The notes below the pieces were generated by a model. It was not told where the DNA came from and did no database searches. It worked only from the letters and a program-made list of their open reading frames with translations. Both the position numbers and the translations under genes were made by a program. Below are positions 45,020 to 54,012 of a stretch of DNA of 64,000 nt, piece after piece. Position 1 is the first letter of the stretch, and each line of letters opens with the position of its first letter. This DNA comes from JABDEZ01 sp965276955 (GTDB taxonomy: Bacteria; Bacteroidota; Bacteroidia; Chitinophagales; Chitinophagaceae): positions 62,001 through 126,000 of the forward strand of contig CBDIBP010000020.1 in NCBI GenBank assembly GCA_965276955.1, read 5' to 3'.

Positions 45020-46063
45020 ATGATCCGCCCCATAAACATAATTGACCTGTTGAAGTTAGATGGGGCAGCTATTGTGCTGGATGTTCGTACACCGGCAGAG
45101 TTCGCACACGGGCATATACGCGGCGCGCACAACCTGCCACTATTCAGCAACGAAGAACGGGTGCAGGTAGGCACCACCTACAAGCAGGTAGGGCGCGAGC
45201 AGGCTATACTGTTAGGGTTCGACATTGCAGGTCCCAAATGGTCGAGGTTCATAAGGCAGGCACTGCATATTGCACCCGAAAAGAAGGTGATCATTCATTG
45301 CTGGCGCGGCGGCATGCGCAGCGGTGCCATGGCATGGGCGCTCGACCTGTATGGCTTTGATGTGCAGGTAATAAAGGGTGGGTATAAAAGCTACCGCAGG
45401 TGGGCACACCAACAGTTCGAGGTGCCATACAAGCTTTCATTACTGGGTGGCATGACGGGCGCTGGCAAGACCAGGATACTGCACCAATTGAATGACATGG
45501 GCGAGCAGGTGCTTGACCTTGAAGACCTTGCACAACACCAGGGTTCCAGCTATGGCACAATGAACAAAATGGTGCAGCCCACGCAAGAGCAATTTGAGAA
45601 TAACATGGCGCTGCAATTGAGCAAAATGGATGCACAAGGCAGGATATGGGTAGAGGATGAAAGCATCACTATAGGAAGATGTTCTATCCCGAGACCATTA
45701 TGGCAACAGATGTGCGATACCGTGCTCATAAATATATTGGTAGCACAAGAACAGCGTGTGCATGCCCTGTCAGAGGAATATGGACAATTGGACAAAGACT
45801 TCCTGGTAACATGCACCGAACGTATCCATAAGCGATTAGGAACAGAGCGAACTAAGCTGGCTATAGCTGCTATACAAGAGAACCGGATGAACGATTTCAT
45901 ACGCCATGTATTGGTGTACTATGATAAGGCCTATGCAATGGGTCTTGAAAAACGAAGTGCCAGCAAATTATTTCAACTGAACATAACAGGGAAAGATACG
46001 GTAGCTGATGCAAAACAGATCTTAAAACTCATGAACACCATACCTGTCACAGAACAGGCATAA
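45020..46063 (+). CDS. mnmH: tRNA 2-selenouridine synthase
   Basis: The 347-residue product (also SelU/YbbB) has an N-terminal rhodanese domain with the active Cys94 in I-I-H-C-W-R-G-G-M-R-S, and a C-terminal P-loop domain with Walker A G-G-M-T-G-A-G-K-T at 143-151. It changes 2-thiouridine at the wobble position of some tRNAs to 2-selenouridine, using selenophosphate. The enzyme that makes selenophosphate is encoded 9 bp downstream. Length and motifs are normal, and the enzyme is cytoplasmic. Confidence 0.95.
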   Translation: MIRPINIIDLLKLDGAAIVLDVRTPAEFAHGHIRGAHNLPLFSNEERVQVGTTYKQVGREQAILLGFDIAGPKWSRFIRQALHIAPEKKVIIHCWRGGMRSGAMAWALDLYGFDVQVIKGGYKSYRRWAHQQFEVPYKLSLLGGMTGAGKTRILHQLNDMGEQVLDLEDLAQHQGSSYGTMNKMVQPTQEQFENNMALQLSKMDAQGRIWVEDESITIGRCSIPRPLWQQMCDTVLINILVAQEQRVHALSEEYGQLDKDFLVTCTERIHKRLGTERTKLAIAAIQENRMNDFIRHVLVYYDKAYAMGLEKRSASKLFQLNITGKDTVADAKQILKLMNTIPVTEQA

Positions 46064-46072
46064 CTTTATAAT

Positions 46073-47116
46073 ATGGACGCTACAAATATCAAACTTACCC
46101 AATACTCCCACGGTGCCGGCTGCGGATGCAAAATAAGTCCTGCTGTACTCGACAAGATATTGCATAGCCCTATTGCACACCAACCCGATGCGCGCTTGCT
46201 GGTAGGCAACGATAAAAGGGATGATGCTGCAGTACTTGACCTGGGCAATGGCACTGCGCTCATATCTACTACCGATTTCTTTATGCCGATAGTAGACGAT
46301 GCTTACGACTTTGGGCGTATCGCATCGGCGAATGCCATTAGCGATGTATATGCTATGGGTGGCAAGCCGGTGCTGGCTATAGCCATACTGGGCTGGCCTA
46401 TTGATAAAATAGCGCCCGAAGTAGCGCAAAAAGTTTTAGAAGGATCCAGGGCCATTTGTGCAGAAGCGGGCATCACACTGGCGGGAGGCCACAGCATAGA
46501 TTGTCCCGAACCTATTTTTGGTCTTGCAGTGAATGGAATGGTAAATATACCCAACCTGAAACAAAACTCCACAGCCACAGCAGGCTGCAAACTATACCTC
46601 ACAAAGGCGCTGGGTGTAGGCATTTTATCTACAGCACAGAAGCGAGATATTTTGCGCCTGGAAGATGCTGCCATTGCATTAAAAAGCATGGTGACCCTCA
46701 ACAAACTGGGCGAGACCTTTGGCCAATTGGGATACGTAAAAGCGATGACCGACGTTACCGGTTTTGGCTTACTGGGCCACCTGTCTGAAATGTGTGAAGG
46801 GAGCGGCTTAGCCGCTGTTATTCAATTTGACAGGGTGCCAGTGATACCCTCCCTACCCTACTACCTGGAAAAGAAGTGCTACCCAGGCGGCACCCAACGC
46901 AACTGGGATAGCTATGGGCACAAAATAAGCTCATTGAGCAACGAACAAAAATACATCCTTGCCGACCCTCAAACCAGCGGTGGCCTGCTGATAGCGATAG
47001 CAGAAGACAGCGCACAGGAGTTTGAACAGTTAATGAAAGACGAGGGATATGACCTCACCTCATTGGGTTACCTCACACAACAGCGCGCCGGTCACCCACT
47101 AATAAACGTATCATAA
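46073..47116 (+). CDS. selD: selenide, water dikinase
   Basis: The 347-residue product makes selenophosphate from selenide and ATP. The N terminus S-H-G-A-G-C-G-C-K has Cys17 and Lys20 at the same positions as the catalytic residues of E. coli SelD; codon 17 is TGC, not a selenocysteine TGA. Further marks are L-I-S-T-T-D-F-F-M-P-I, N-A-I-S-D-V-Y-A-M-G-G, T-G-F-G-L-L-G-H-L and D-P-Q-T-S-G-G-L-L. It forms an operon with mnmH. No selA or selB is seen, so the visible use of selenium here is tRNA modification. It ends 8 bp from the convergent GH92 gene. Confidence 0.96.
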   Translation: MDATNIKLTQYSHGAGCGCKISPAVLDKILHSPIAHQPDARLLVGNDKRDDAAVLDLGNGTALISTTDFFMPIVDDAYDFGRIASANAISDVYAMGGKPVLAIAILGWPIDKIAPEVAQKVLEGSRAICAEAGITLAGGHSIDCPEPIFGLAVNGMVNIPNLKQNSTATAGCKLYLTKALGVGILSTAQKRDILRLEDAAIALKSMVTLNKLGETFGQLGYVKAMTDVTGFGLLGHLSEMCEGSGLAAVIQFDRVPVIPSLPYYLEKKCYPGGTQRNWDSYGHKISSLSNEQKYILADPQTSGGLLIAIAEDSAQEFEQLMKDEGYDLTSLGYLTQQRAGHPLINVS

Positions 47117-47124
47117 CTGCTACG

Positions 47125-49401
47125 TTAGCTATGCTTGGAGGACATGTAAAAAGTAAGGGTTCCGCCATTCATTATTTCAGCGTGTGTTATGTATCGGCGG
47201 TCTATTAAAACCCCATTCAGCAATATCTTTTTTACGTACACATTTTTATCACCTTGAGCCTTTATTTCTACATGCAGCACTTTCCCGTTATCCAGATATA
47301 TCATCGCATCATTCACAGCCGGGCTACCCAGTTCATACCTGTCCGATCCCGGCGCTACAGGATAAAAGCCAAGTGAACTGAATATATACCAGGCGCTCAT
47401 TTGCCCACAGTCATCGTTACCACTAAGCCCTGCAGGTGTGGGCAGGTACATCCTCTTCAGTATCATGCGCACCCGCTCTTGTGTTTTCCAGTATTCCCCG
47501 GTCCAGTTGTATAGGTATGCAATGTGGTGAGACGGCTCATTGCCATGTACATAATTACCAATGATACCATCGCGGGTTATGTCTTCAGTTGCTTCAAAAT
47601 ATTTGTCCGGCAACTGCATGGTAAATAAAGAATCCAGGTGGGCCACAAAGCGTTCTTTCCCACCCATCATTTGTATCAATGAGGCGGGATCGTGAGGCAC
47701 ATACAAACTGTAGTTCCAGCTATTACCTTCTACAAAACCAGCCTCATCAGTGTTCAATACATCAAAATCTTTTTTGAATGTACTGTCGCTCATACGCGGC
47801 CGCATAAATCCGGTTGATAGATCGAACACATTCCTGAAGTTTTGCGCACGTTTCAGGTACTTATCATATACATCTTTACGACCCATCTTTTGTGCCATCT
47901 GTGCTATACACCAGTCGTCATATGCATATTCCAGTGTCTTTGATACAGATGCGTTGTTTTTGTCTTCGGGTACATATCCCAGCCGCATATACTCGTCCAA
48001 GCCGCCGTAACTTTTATGTGTGGCTGTTGCTATACAAGCATCCAGTGCTCTGTTAGCGTCAAAATGGGTATTGCCTTTTACTACAGCATCTGCTATCACA
48101 GATACTGCATGATATCCTATCATGCACCAGTTCTCGTTAGCCGAGTTAGACCATACGGGCAGCATGTGGTGCACACTCTGGTCATAATGCGCCAGCATAG
48201 AGCTGATCATATCTGAATTGCGCCGTGGCTGTATGATGTTGAACAATGGGTGCAGCGCCCTATGTGTATCCCAAAGAGAGAATGTGGTATAATTTGTAAA
48301 GCCATCTGCCTTATATACACTCTGGTCCAGACCCTTGTATTCGCCGTTTACATCCATATACACAGTAGGGTTTATGAACGCATGATATATGGAAGTGTAA
48401 AAGTTCTGCTTCAGTGCTGCATCTCCTTGTATCTCTATTTTATGCAGTTCTTTTTCCCAGGCAGTTTGGCCAGCTTGCTTTATTTGTTCAAAGTCCCAGC
48501 CAGGCGTTTCGGTGCGCAAGTTCTCCAGCGCATTGGCAGTGCTCACTGGGGATAGGGCTACTTTAACCTTGATCTTTTCACCTTCCTCGGTTTTAAAGTT
48601 GAAGTATGCCCTTATTTGTTTACCAGCTATTTCAGGAAAGTTCTTTGACTGGTCAAATTTGCCCCAGAAACCGTGGTACACTTCCTTTTTTGAATTGTTT
48701 TGGAAACCATATTCGCGAAAAGGCCTGGAGAAGGTAATAGCAAAGTAAACAGTACGTGTACGGGCCCAGCCATTGGTTTGCCGGTAGCCGGTGATAAGTG
48801 TATCATTCTCTACACGCACAAACGTCCACACATTCTTATCAGGGTAATTATAGATACCTGCCATCAGGTCCAGAATGATATGTGCATCATCAGCCTTCGG
48901 GAATGTATACTGATGCACGCCTACACAGGTGGTAGTGGTAAGCTCTGCGAGTATATTATACCTGTCCAGCTTCACTTTATAATAGTCTGCTTCTGCAAGC
49001 TCATTCTTATGTGAATATGGCGATCGGTATCCGTTTTCAGGGCCATTTGCCGTGCCAGGGTTCAACTGTAGTTTGCCGGTCGTCGGCATCACCAAAAGAT
49101 CACCCAAATCAGAGTGACCGGTACCGCTGAAATGGGTGTGGCTGAACCCTACAATGGTCTTATCAGCATACTGGTAGCCTGCACAGTATTTGTAAACATC
49201 TTTGTTGTACTTACCATCAACCTCGTAAGACAAGGTATCTGTATCAGGGCTCAGTTGCACGGCACCAAATGGCACCGTAGCGCCAGGATAGGTGTGGCCC
49301 ATTTTATCAGTACCAATAAGGGGGTTCACATATTGTATCAGTCGCTCCTGTGCCAGGCAGGTCGTTTGAATAACTATGAGTAACAGTAGTATTCTTTTCA
49401 T
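47125..49401 (-). CDS. GH92-family alpha-mannosidase
   Basis: The 758-residue product has a signal peptide (MKRILLLLIVIQTTCLAQ) and is a complete glycoside hydrolase family 92 enzyme (PF07971 plus PF17678). Marks include V-N-P-L-I-G-T near the start, T-Y-P-G-A-T-V-P-F-G-A-V-Q-L-S-P-D-T, F-S-H-T-H-F-S-G-T-G, the catalytic-domain G-N-E-P-S-H-H-I-A-Y-L-Y and G-N-D-D-C-G-Q-M-S-A-W-Y-I-F-S. GH92 enzymes are calcium-dependent exo-mannosidases, often alpha-1,2. It lacks a lipobox and is probably periplasmic. No SusCD pair is next to it. It lies 54 bp downstream of the S8 protease. Confidence 0.93.
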   Translation of the reverse strand: MKRILLLLIVIQTTCLAQERLIQYVNPLIGTDKMGHTYPGATVPFGAVQLSPDTDTLSYEVDGKYNKDVYKYCAGYQYADKTIVGFSHTHFSGTGHSDLGDLLVMPTTGKLQLNPGTANGPENGYRSPYSHKNELAEADYYKVKLDRYNILAELTTTTCVGVHQYTFPKADDAHIILDLMAGIYNYPDKNVWTFVRVENDTLITGYRQTNGWARTRTVYFAITFSRPFREYGFQNNSKKEVYHGFWGKFDQSKNFPEIAGKQIRAYFNFKTEEGEKIKVKVALSPVSTANALENLRTETPGWDFEQIKQAGQTAWEKELHKIEIQGDAALKQNFYTSIYHAFINPTVYMDVNGEYKGLDQSVYKADGFTNYTTFSLWDTHRALHPLFNIIQPRRNSDMISSMLAHYDQSVHHMLPVWSNSANENWCMIGYHAVSVIADAVVKGNTHFDANRALDACIATATHKSYGGLDEYMRLGYVPEDKNNASVSKTLEYAYDDWCIAQMAQKMGRKDVYDKYLKRAQNFRNVFDLSTGFMRPRMSDSTFKKDFDVLNTDEAGFVEGNSWNYSLYVPHDPASLIQMMGGKERFVAHLDSLFTMQLPDKYFEATEDITRDGIIGNYVHGNEPSHHIAYLYNWTGEYWKTQERVRMILKRMYLPTPAGLSGNDDCGQMSAWYIFSSLGFYPVAPGSDRYELGSPAVNDAMIYLDNGKVLHVEIKAQGDKNVYVKKILLNGVLIDRRYITHAEIMNGGTLTFYMSSKHS

Positions 49402-49455
49402 AGGCCGAAGATAAAACTTTCATATCGGCCTATGTACATATTGTACACCACCCAT

Positions 49456-51714
49456 CTACTGCACTGTCATCTTCATCACTTTGTATCCTTTTGCGCCAGA
49501 TAGCTTAATGAAATATACCCCATTAGGTTGCTGACCCAGGTTAAACTGGTGCGTATTGCTGCCAGTACCTACTTGCCACATTTGGGTATTTACCAGCCTG
49601 CCGGTGATATCGTACATACTTACCATTACAGACTCTTTTGTGCTGCTGGTATAGCTTATTGTAAATCCACCTTTATTAGGGTTAGGATATAAGATGCAAG
49701 CCAGCGGGTCTTCATTCAGTGTATTCTCTACGCTAAGCTTCGTTGCCAGGTATTGCAGGGCCTTGTAAGCGTTTATCTTGCCATGGCCCCATGTAGTGTT
49801 TCCTGCCGCAGGGAGCGCGCCTGTATAGGCATCTAAAATGGCCGTACGGGACAGTATAGCCTTTACACTATCAGGGCTAAGCAGTGGGTTCATTTGCAGC
49901 ATCATAGCAACTATACCTGCTACACAAGGCGATGCCATAGAAGTACCTGCCAGCATAGCGTAATTATATGTTCTGCCATTAGCAGTGTACGCATGAACGA
50001 TGGATGAGTAATTAGGACCACCCACGTTATAGCTGGTATCGTAAGAATTGACCGCCGATGCCAATGCAAAACCCGGTGCAGCAATGTCTGGTTTTATACG
50101 CAGGTCTTCTGTAGGGCCAAAACTGGAGAATGGCGCTATCTTACCATGTACAGCGCCACTATAAGACCGTACTTGGTTAGCTATATTTCTGAAGGAGGTC
50201 TTTGATGTGTAGGCAGCAACGGTTATGGCCGAACGTGTGCAGCCAATATCAGATACGGTCATATTAGCATCGCCTGATACTGCCCAGGGATAGCCCAATT
50301 TCAGAAGGTACCCATAGTATCCTTCAGGTGGCAGCACGTAGCCTTCCCACATGTTCACCACAGCATTTTTAGCTGTGGTGGTCAGACAAATATTATCTGT
50401 TACGCGGCTGTAAAAGTGCAGTAAAGCATGTGGCTTTCCATTGTATTCCACATCGGTCATAGACGCGGTAACGAAACAGGTATCGCCATTGGTGCCTTTC
50501 AGCATAAATGATCTTGTAGTATCTGCAAGGCATATCTGTACGGTAGAGTCTACTGCTGTGTTCGCATTATATAGCTTTACGGTAAAGCAGAATGTGCTAC
50601 TGCTGTCGCCCCACACATCTACCCATGTCTGCTGGTTATTGGCAGCGAGGTAAGGTGAAAAGGTAACGAAGGTGCTTACGGTGGTATCTGCAGTAGTGAA
50701 TGTTTTTTGTAAGTGCACAGTGTCCTCCCCATTATTGCCTGCTGCGCAAACAAATATTTTTCCGGCACCCGTAAGGGCATCGCAAGCCTGGCTAAAAAGC
50801 GAATTGCCATCGTGCGGACCTATAGTAGCCCCCCAGCTGAGGTTTATGACAGCCGGCCTGCCCTGTGCCGTAGCATAACTGAAAATATAGTTGATGCCAT
50901 CTATGATATCTGATTCCCCAGCAACAGCCCATTCTGATGGTGCAGGCATTATACCTACCAGCACCATATCACTCTCAAAGGCCATACCTCTGTATTGGTT
51001 GTTATTAGCCGCAGTGCTGCCATAACCACTCCCTGCTGCTATACCGGCAACATGTGTACCGTGCGATAATATGGTGGTATCACTCCCCCTGGCTTTTATC
51101 ACATTGGTGTCGGTCATTTCATTACCATAAGCAAACCCTGTGGGTGGTGCCCCGGCCACTTTCTGTGCCCACACCCTTTGTATACGGTACTTGCTATAAG
51201 TAGTGTCGTACATAGTAGGATGGTTGAGGTCGAACCCCGCATCTATCACCCCTACAATAACATTCTTACCTGTCATAGGCATAGGGAGTGCTATACCTCT
51301 TTGGGCAGAATCTGCTTTGGTCTGTTTTCTTGCAGAATCAAGGAACGGACGTATAGGCATGTCCAGACCTATATACCCAATGTCGGTCACTTTCGTTATG
51401 GCATCTATGTTACTGATAGGTATCTGCACCACCCAGATATTGCCAGCCTTCGTGCCCACATATATGCCCAGTGCATCCAGCTTCGCCTGGTCCATGTTAT
51501 TGTTCACTTTCAGGAATGCACTCAGGTAGGGCTGGTTATTGATCTCTTTATACACGTAGCCAGGCAATGTCTCTTTGCCTGGCCACTGCGCACGATCTGC
51601 AAAATACTGCCTGGTAAAAGCAGACAGCTTAGGTAATGCAGGTACCTGTTCCTGAGCGGTTGCAGAATAGAGCCCAGTAAATAAAACAAACAACAGTATA
51701 AATATGTGCTTCAT
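49456..51714 (-). CDS. S8 subtilisin-family protease with T9SS type A sorting domain
   Basis: The 752-residue product has a signal peptide (about 1-20), a propeptide-like region, and a subtilase domain with the catalytic triad Asp158 (V-I-D-A-G-F-D), His218 (S-H-G-T-H-V-A-G) and Ser592 (A-G-T-S-M-A-S-P). A long insert (about 330-480) of beta structure with cysteines lies between His and Ser; the oxyanion Asn is in C-A-A-G-N-N-G-E-D. The last 80 residues are a type A T9SS sorting domain (C-I-L-Y-P-N-P-N-K-G-G-F-T-I, Q-P-N-G-V-Y-F-I-K-L). It is thus a secreted or surface protease. Confidence 0.94.
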   Translation of the reverse strand: MKHIFILLFVLFTGLYSATAQEQVPALPKLSAFTRQYFADRAQWPGKETLPGYVYKEINNQPYLSAFLKVNNNMDQAKLDALGIYVGTKAGNIWVVQIPISNIDAITKVTDIGYIGLDMPIRPFLDSARKQTKADSAQRGIALPMPMTGKNVIVGVIDAGFDLNHPTMYDTTYSKYRIQRVWAQKVAGAPPTGFAYGNEMTDTNVIKARGSDTTILSHGTHVAGIAAGSGYGSTAANNNQYRGMAFESDMVLVGIMPAPSEWAVAGESDIIDGINYIFSYATAQGRPAVINLSWGATIGPHDGNSLFSQACDALTGAGKIFVCAAGNNGEDTVHLQKTFTTADTTVSTFVTFSPYLAANNQQTWVDVWGDSSSTFCFTVKLYNANTAVDSTVQICLADTTRSFMLKGTNGDTCFVTASMTDVEYNGKPHALLHFYSRVTDNICLTTTAKNAVVNMWEGYVLPPEGYYGYLLKLGYPWAVSGDANMTVSDIGCTRSAITVAAYTSKTSFRNIANQVRSYSGAVHGKIAPFSSFGPTEDLRIKPDIAAPGFALASAVNSYDTSYNVGGPNYSSIVHAYTANGRTYNYAMLAGTSMASPCVAGIVAMMLQMNPLLSPDSVKAILSRTAILDAYTGALPAAGNTTWGHGKINAYKALQYLATKLSVENTLNEDPLACILYPNPNKGGFTISYTSSTKESVMVSMYDITGRLVNTQMWQVGTGSNTHQFNLGQQPNGVYFIKLSGAKGYKVMKMTVQ

Positions 51715-51821
51715 GATATTGCCAATTAAAAAAGCTACCCATAAAATGGACAGGCTGTAGATCTAAGATAAATGAAAATTATTTATGCGCTTTTTAAGAG
51801 AGGACATGCAAATGAAATATA

Positions 51822-52427
51822 CTATACAGCTATGCGTTGCAAAATAGCCACAACATAGGGTGCATGTACTTTCACGTCGTGATGGACATGCAGGGGAATT
51901 TCCATAAAGTCGCCAGCTTTCATACTAAATACCTTGTCGCCTACCCTGCAATCGCATGTACCTTGCAGTATAATAAAGCTCTCCATTTCATCGGCATGCA
52001 ATTCTTCCTCAATGTCCGTTTCAGACACCAATAGCATTTGCATTACAGAGCTTGTATGTGTGAGCATCTTTGCATATCGGCCGTTCCTTATATTTTGCGG
52101 TATATCATCTTGCACTAATTGCAGCCAAGACCTATAGTTGGTAAACTTATTCAAGATGGGCAGATCGTGCCTGTTCATAGATGCTTCTTTCGCCAGGTTG
52201 TCTATCAGTGCGCTTATCATATCCTGCATATGTGCAGGAGGTTCTATAGCTTGTTCCTGAGCATAGGCTTCAAGCGTCATCTGTATCTTGGTTATTTCAG
52301 CCTTCACTTCCGTATATATCATCATTTGCAATACTTCTGTTTCCTCCTGTGGCGACAATTCGCCCAGGCAGTACAGCTCCAGTATCCCAGACTCGATATA
52401 TTTATGTACGTCCATTTCTTTCCTCAC
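51822..52427 (-). CDS. anti-sigma-like N-terminal domain fused to a cupin (ChrR-like)
   Basis: The 201-residue product (start 52427, or Met at 52415) has two parts. Residues about 5-85 look like the N-terminal domain of Bacteroidota anti-sigma factors: Y-I-E-S-G-I-L-E-L-Y-C-L-G-E-L-S-P-Q-E, then a helical repeat and an A-Y-A-Q-E-Q-A-I-E-P-P-A-H segment. Residues about 100-200 form a cupin: E-E-E-L-H-A-D-E-M-E-S-F-I-I-L-Q-G, G-D-F-M-E-I-P-L-H-V-H-H-D, with likely metal-ligand histidines. The combination is that of ChrR, which holds and releases an ECF sigma factor. No sigma factor gene is in the window. Confidence 0.75.
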   Translation of the reverse strand: MRKEMDVHKYIESGILELYCLGELSPQEETEVLQMMIYTEVKAEITKIQMTLEAYAQEQAIEPPAHMQDMISALIDNLAKEASMNRHDLPILNKFTNYRSWLQLVQDDIPQNIRNGRYAKMLTHTSSVMQMLLVSETDIEEELHADEMESFIILQGTCDCRVGDKVFSMKAGDFMEIPLHVHHDVKVHAPYVVAILQRIAV

Positions 52428-52544
52428 TAATTTATTCTCAACGCTTTGCGTAATTTTACCAATTAATATTATCAGCTATTTCAGATATTTTATACACACT
52501 ATCGGGAATGTAAAGTACAGATGTTTTAGCTAAATACAACACTA

Positions 52545-53579
52545 TCACAAAGCTATCCTCACTGCTGCCAGTAGCACTACAGCAGCAGTAAGCATGACCG
52601 TGGTAAGCAATTGCTTTTTGAAAGCATTTTGTTTTTTCATGCCTGGGTAGTATAGGTAACCAATAGCCATACCGCTGAGCAGTCCGCCAATATGAGCTGC
52701 ATTGTCGGTATTGCCCTGTAGACCATATAGCAGATTAAGCACCACAAAGAAAAGAATGCTCCTGAGCATGGTCTTGCGCATTGTCTTTTCTATGTGGCTG
52801 GTGGTAAGTACAGAAAGGAATATACCATACATACCGAAGATAGCGCCGGATGCGCCAACCCCAACACTTGTTGTGTGCATGGTAATACTTAAAAGCCCGG
52901 CGCATATACCTGTGAGTATATATGCCGAGGCAAAACGAAATTTGCCCAGTAGTGGCTCCAGGAACATACCGATGTACAATAATGCATAGCTGTTCATCAA
53001 TAAGTGCATTACCCCTGCATGCAGGAACATATAGCTTAGCAACCGCCACCACTGGCCATGAATTACCGCCGGTTCAAAATTACCTCCCCATTGCAACAAT
53101 GTTTGAGCCATGGGATGCAATGGAGATACCCCGCCAAAGACCATCGCTATAAAAACGAACACATTGACATAAACAATAAGGGGCGTAACGAGGTAGGTTT
53201 TAGAAGGTAATAACGCCCCGTACTTTTCGCGATGCATAGGATGAATGTTACGGTCCGCATTACCTTGCTCCTGTATTATCTGCGCAACGGCATGTTTATA
53301 ACGTACTACATTTTGAGTGTTCTGCGCTTCGTCCCACAGGTATTCATTAGCCGATGAGCTTTGTACAGTTACCCGTTTATCTTTTGCGGTAATGGTAATG
53401 ATCTCACTTACAGAAAAATCGTAATTGAGTGTATGGCAAATAAGGGAATTATCATTAAGTATAACTATAGGCCAGCGTAAACGTGTAACAGCCTTTTGTG
53501 CTATTTGCAAATATGCCGTTGGGACCATCTGGTGTATCGATGCGTCTTCTGTATATCCTCGTCTACTGGCAACTTCCAT
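52545..53579 (-). CDS. rhomboid-family intramembrane serine protease
   Basis: The 344-residue product has a soluble N-terminal domain of about 125 residues without a known family, then six or seven membrane helices (PF01694). The catalytic Ser244 is in G-A-S-G-A-I-F-G and His296 in N-A-A-H-I-G-G-L-L-S-G; the H-x-x-x-x-H-x-x-x-N motif of helix 2 is His187, His192, Asn196 in F-L-H-A-G-V-M-H-L-L-M-N. It cleaves membrane proteins within or near their helices. The next gene upstream on the same strand encodes a small protein with a C-terminal motif, helix and basic cluster. Confidence 0.92.
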   Translation of the reverse strand: MEVASRRGYTEDASIHQMVPTAYLQIAQKAVTRLRWPIVILNDNSLICHTLNYDFSVSEIITITAKDKRVTVQSSSANEYLWDEAQNTQNVVRYKHAVAQIIQEQGNADRNIHPMHREKYGALLPSKTYLVTPLIVYVNVFVFIAMVFGGVSPLHPMAQTLLQWGGNFEPAVIHGQWWRLLSYMFLHAGVMHLLMNSYALLYIGMFLEPLLGKFRFASAYILTGICAGLLSITMHTTSVGVGASGAIFGMYGIFLSVLTTSHIEKTMRKTMLRSILFFVVLNLLYGLQGNTDNAAHIGGLLSGMAIGYLYYPGMKKQNAFKKQLLTTVMLTAAVVLLAAVRIAL

Positions 53580-53720
53580 TAACTAAGCCTTAGTTTGCGC
53601 AAAGGTAAGTATAGACATTGTAAGGCAATATTAAATCCTGCAAAGACCGCATCATTAAAGATGATACCAGCGTATTGCAGATGCAATTATGTATATATTT
53701 TTTTCAGTTGGAGGCAAATA

Positions 53721-53747
53721 AAAAGGCCCCGCAATTTGCAGGGCCTT
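53721..53747 (-). terminator. terminator after the small CTERM-like gene
   Basis: AAGGCCC (53723-53729) and GGGCCTT (53741-53747) pair around an imperfect inner stem; on the minus strand the stem is followed by TTTTTATTTG. Confidence 0.7.
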
Positions 53748-53764
53748 CTATACATCATCTCTAT

Positions 53765-53980
53765 TTACTTTTCGGTAGTCTCTGTTACTTCAGCTGTTAC
53801 CGCTTTCTTTTTCATCGATCTTTTTACGCCATAGCTTATACCAGCTACAATAGCTATGGTAAGGCCGCCGTCAAGTGGCACACTATTGTCGGGGTCGGTT
53901 GGCAATGTACCTTGTGCCATTGCCTTTACCGACATGACGGCTATTATTGCAAGCAAGAATATTTTTTTACCGAATTTCAT
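53765..53980 (-). CDS. small secreted protein with PID-CTERM-like sorting tail
   Basis: The 71-residue product has a signal peptide (MKFGKKIFLLAIIAVMSVKAMAQ), a short linker, then P-L-D-G-G followed at once by a hydrophobic helix (L-T-I-A-I-V-A-G-I-S-Y-G-V) and a basic cluster (K-R-S-M-K-K-K), with an acidic Thr-rich end. Motif, helix and basic cluster is the layout of CTERM sorting signals and resembles the PID-CTERM type known in Bacteroidota (P-I-D-G-G there). It lies 32 bp after the giant T9SS protein gene and is likely co-transcribed with it. Confidence 0.75.
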   Translation of the reverse strand: MKFGKKIFLLAIIAVMSVKAMAQGTLPTDPDNSVPLDGGLTIAIVAGISYGVKRSMKKKAVTAEVTETTEK

Positions 53981-54012
53981 ATTATATTTTTTATTGTGTT
54001 TTAGAGAACAGT

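Noticed and set aside
46121..46129. Selenocysteine codon in selD
   Set aside because: Codon 17 is TGC, so this is the Cys form of the enzyme.
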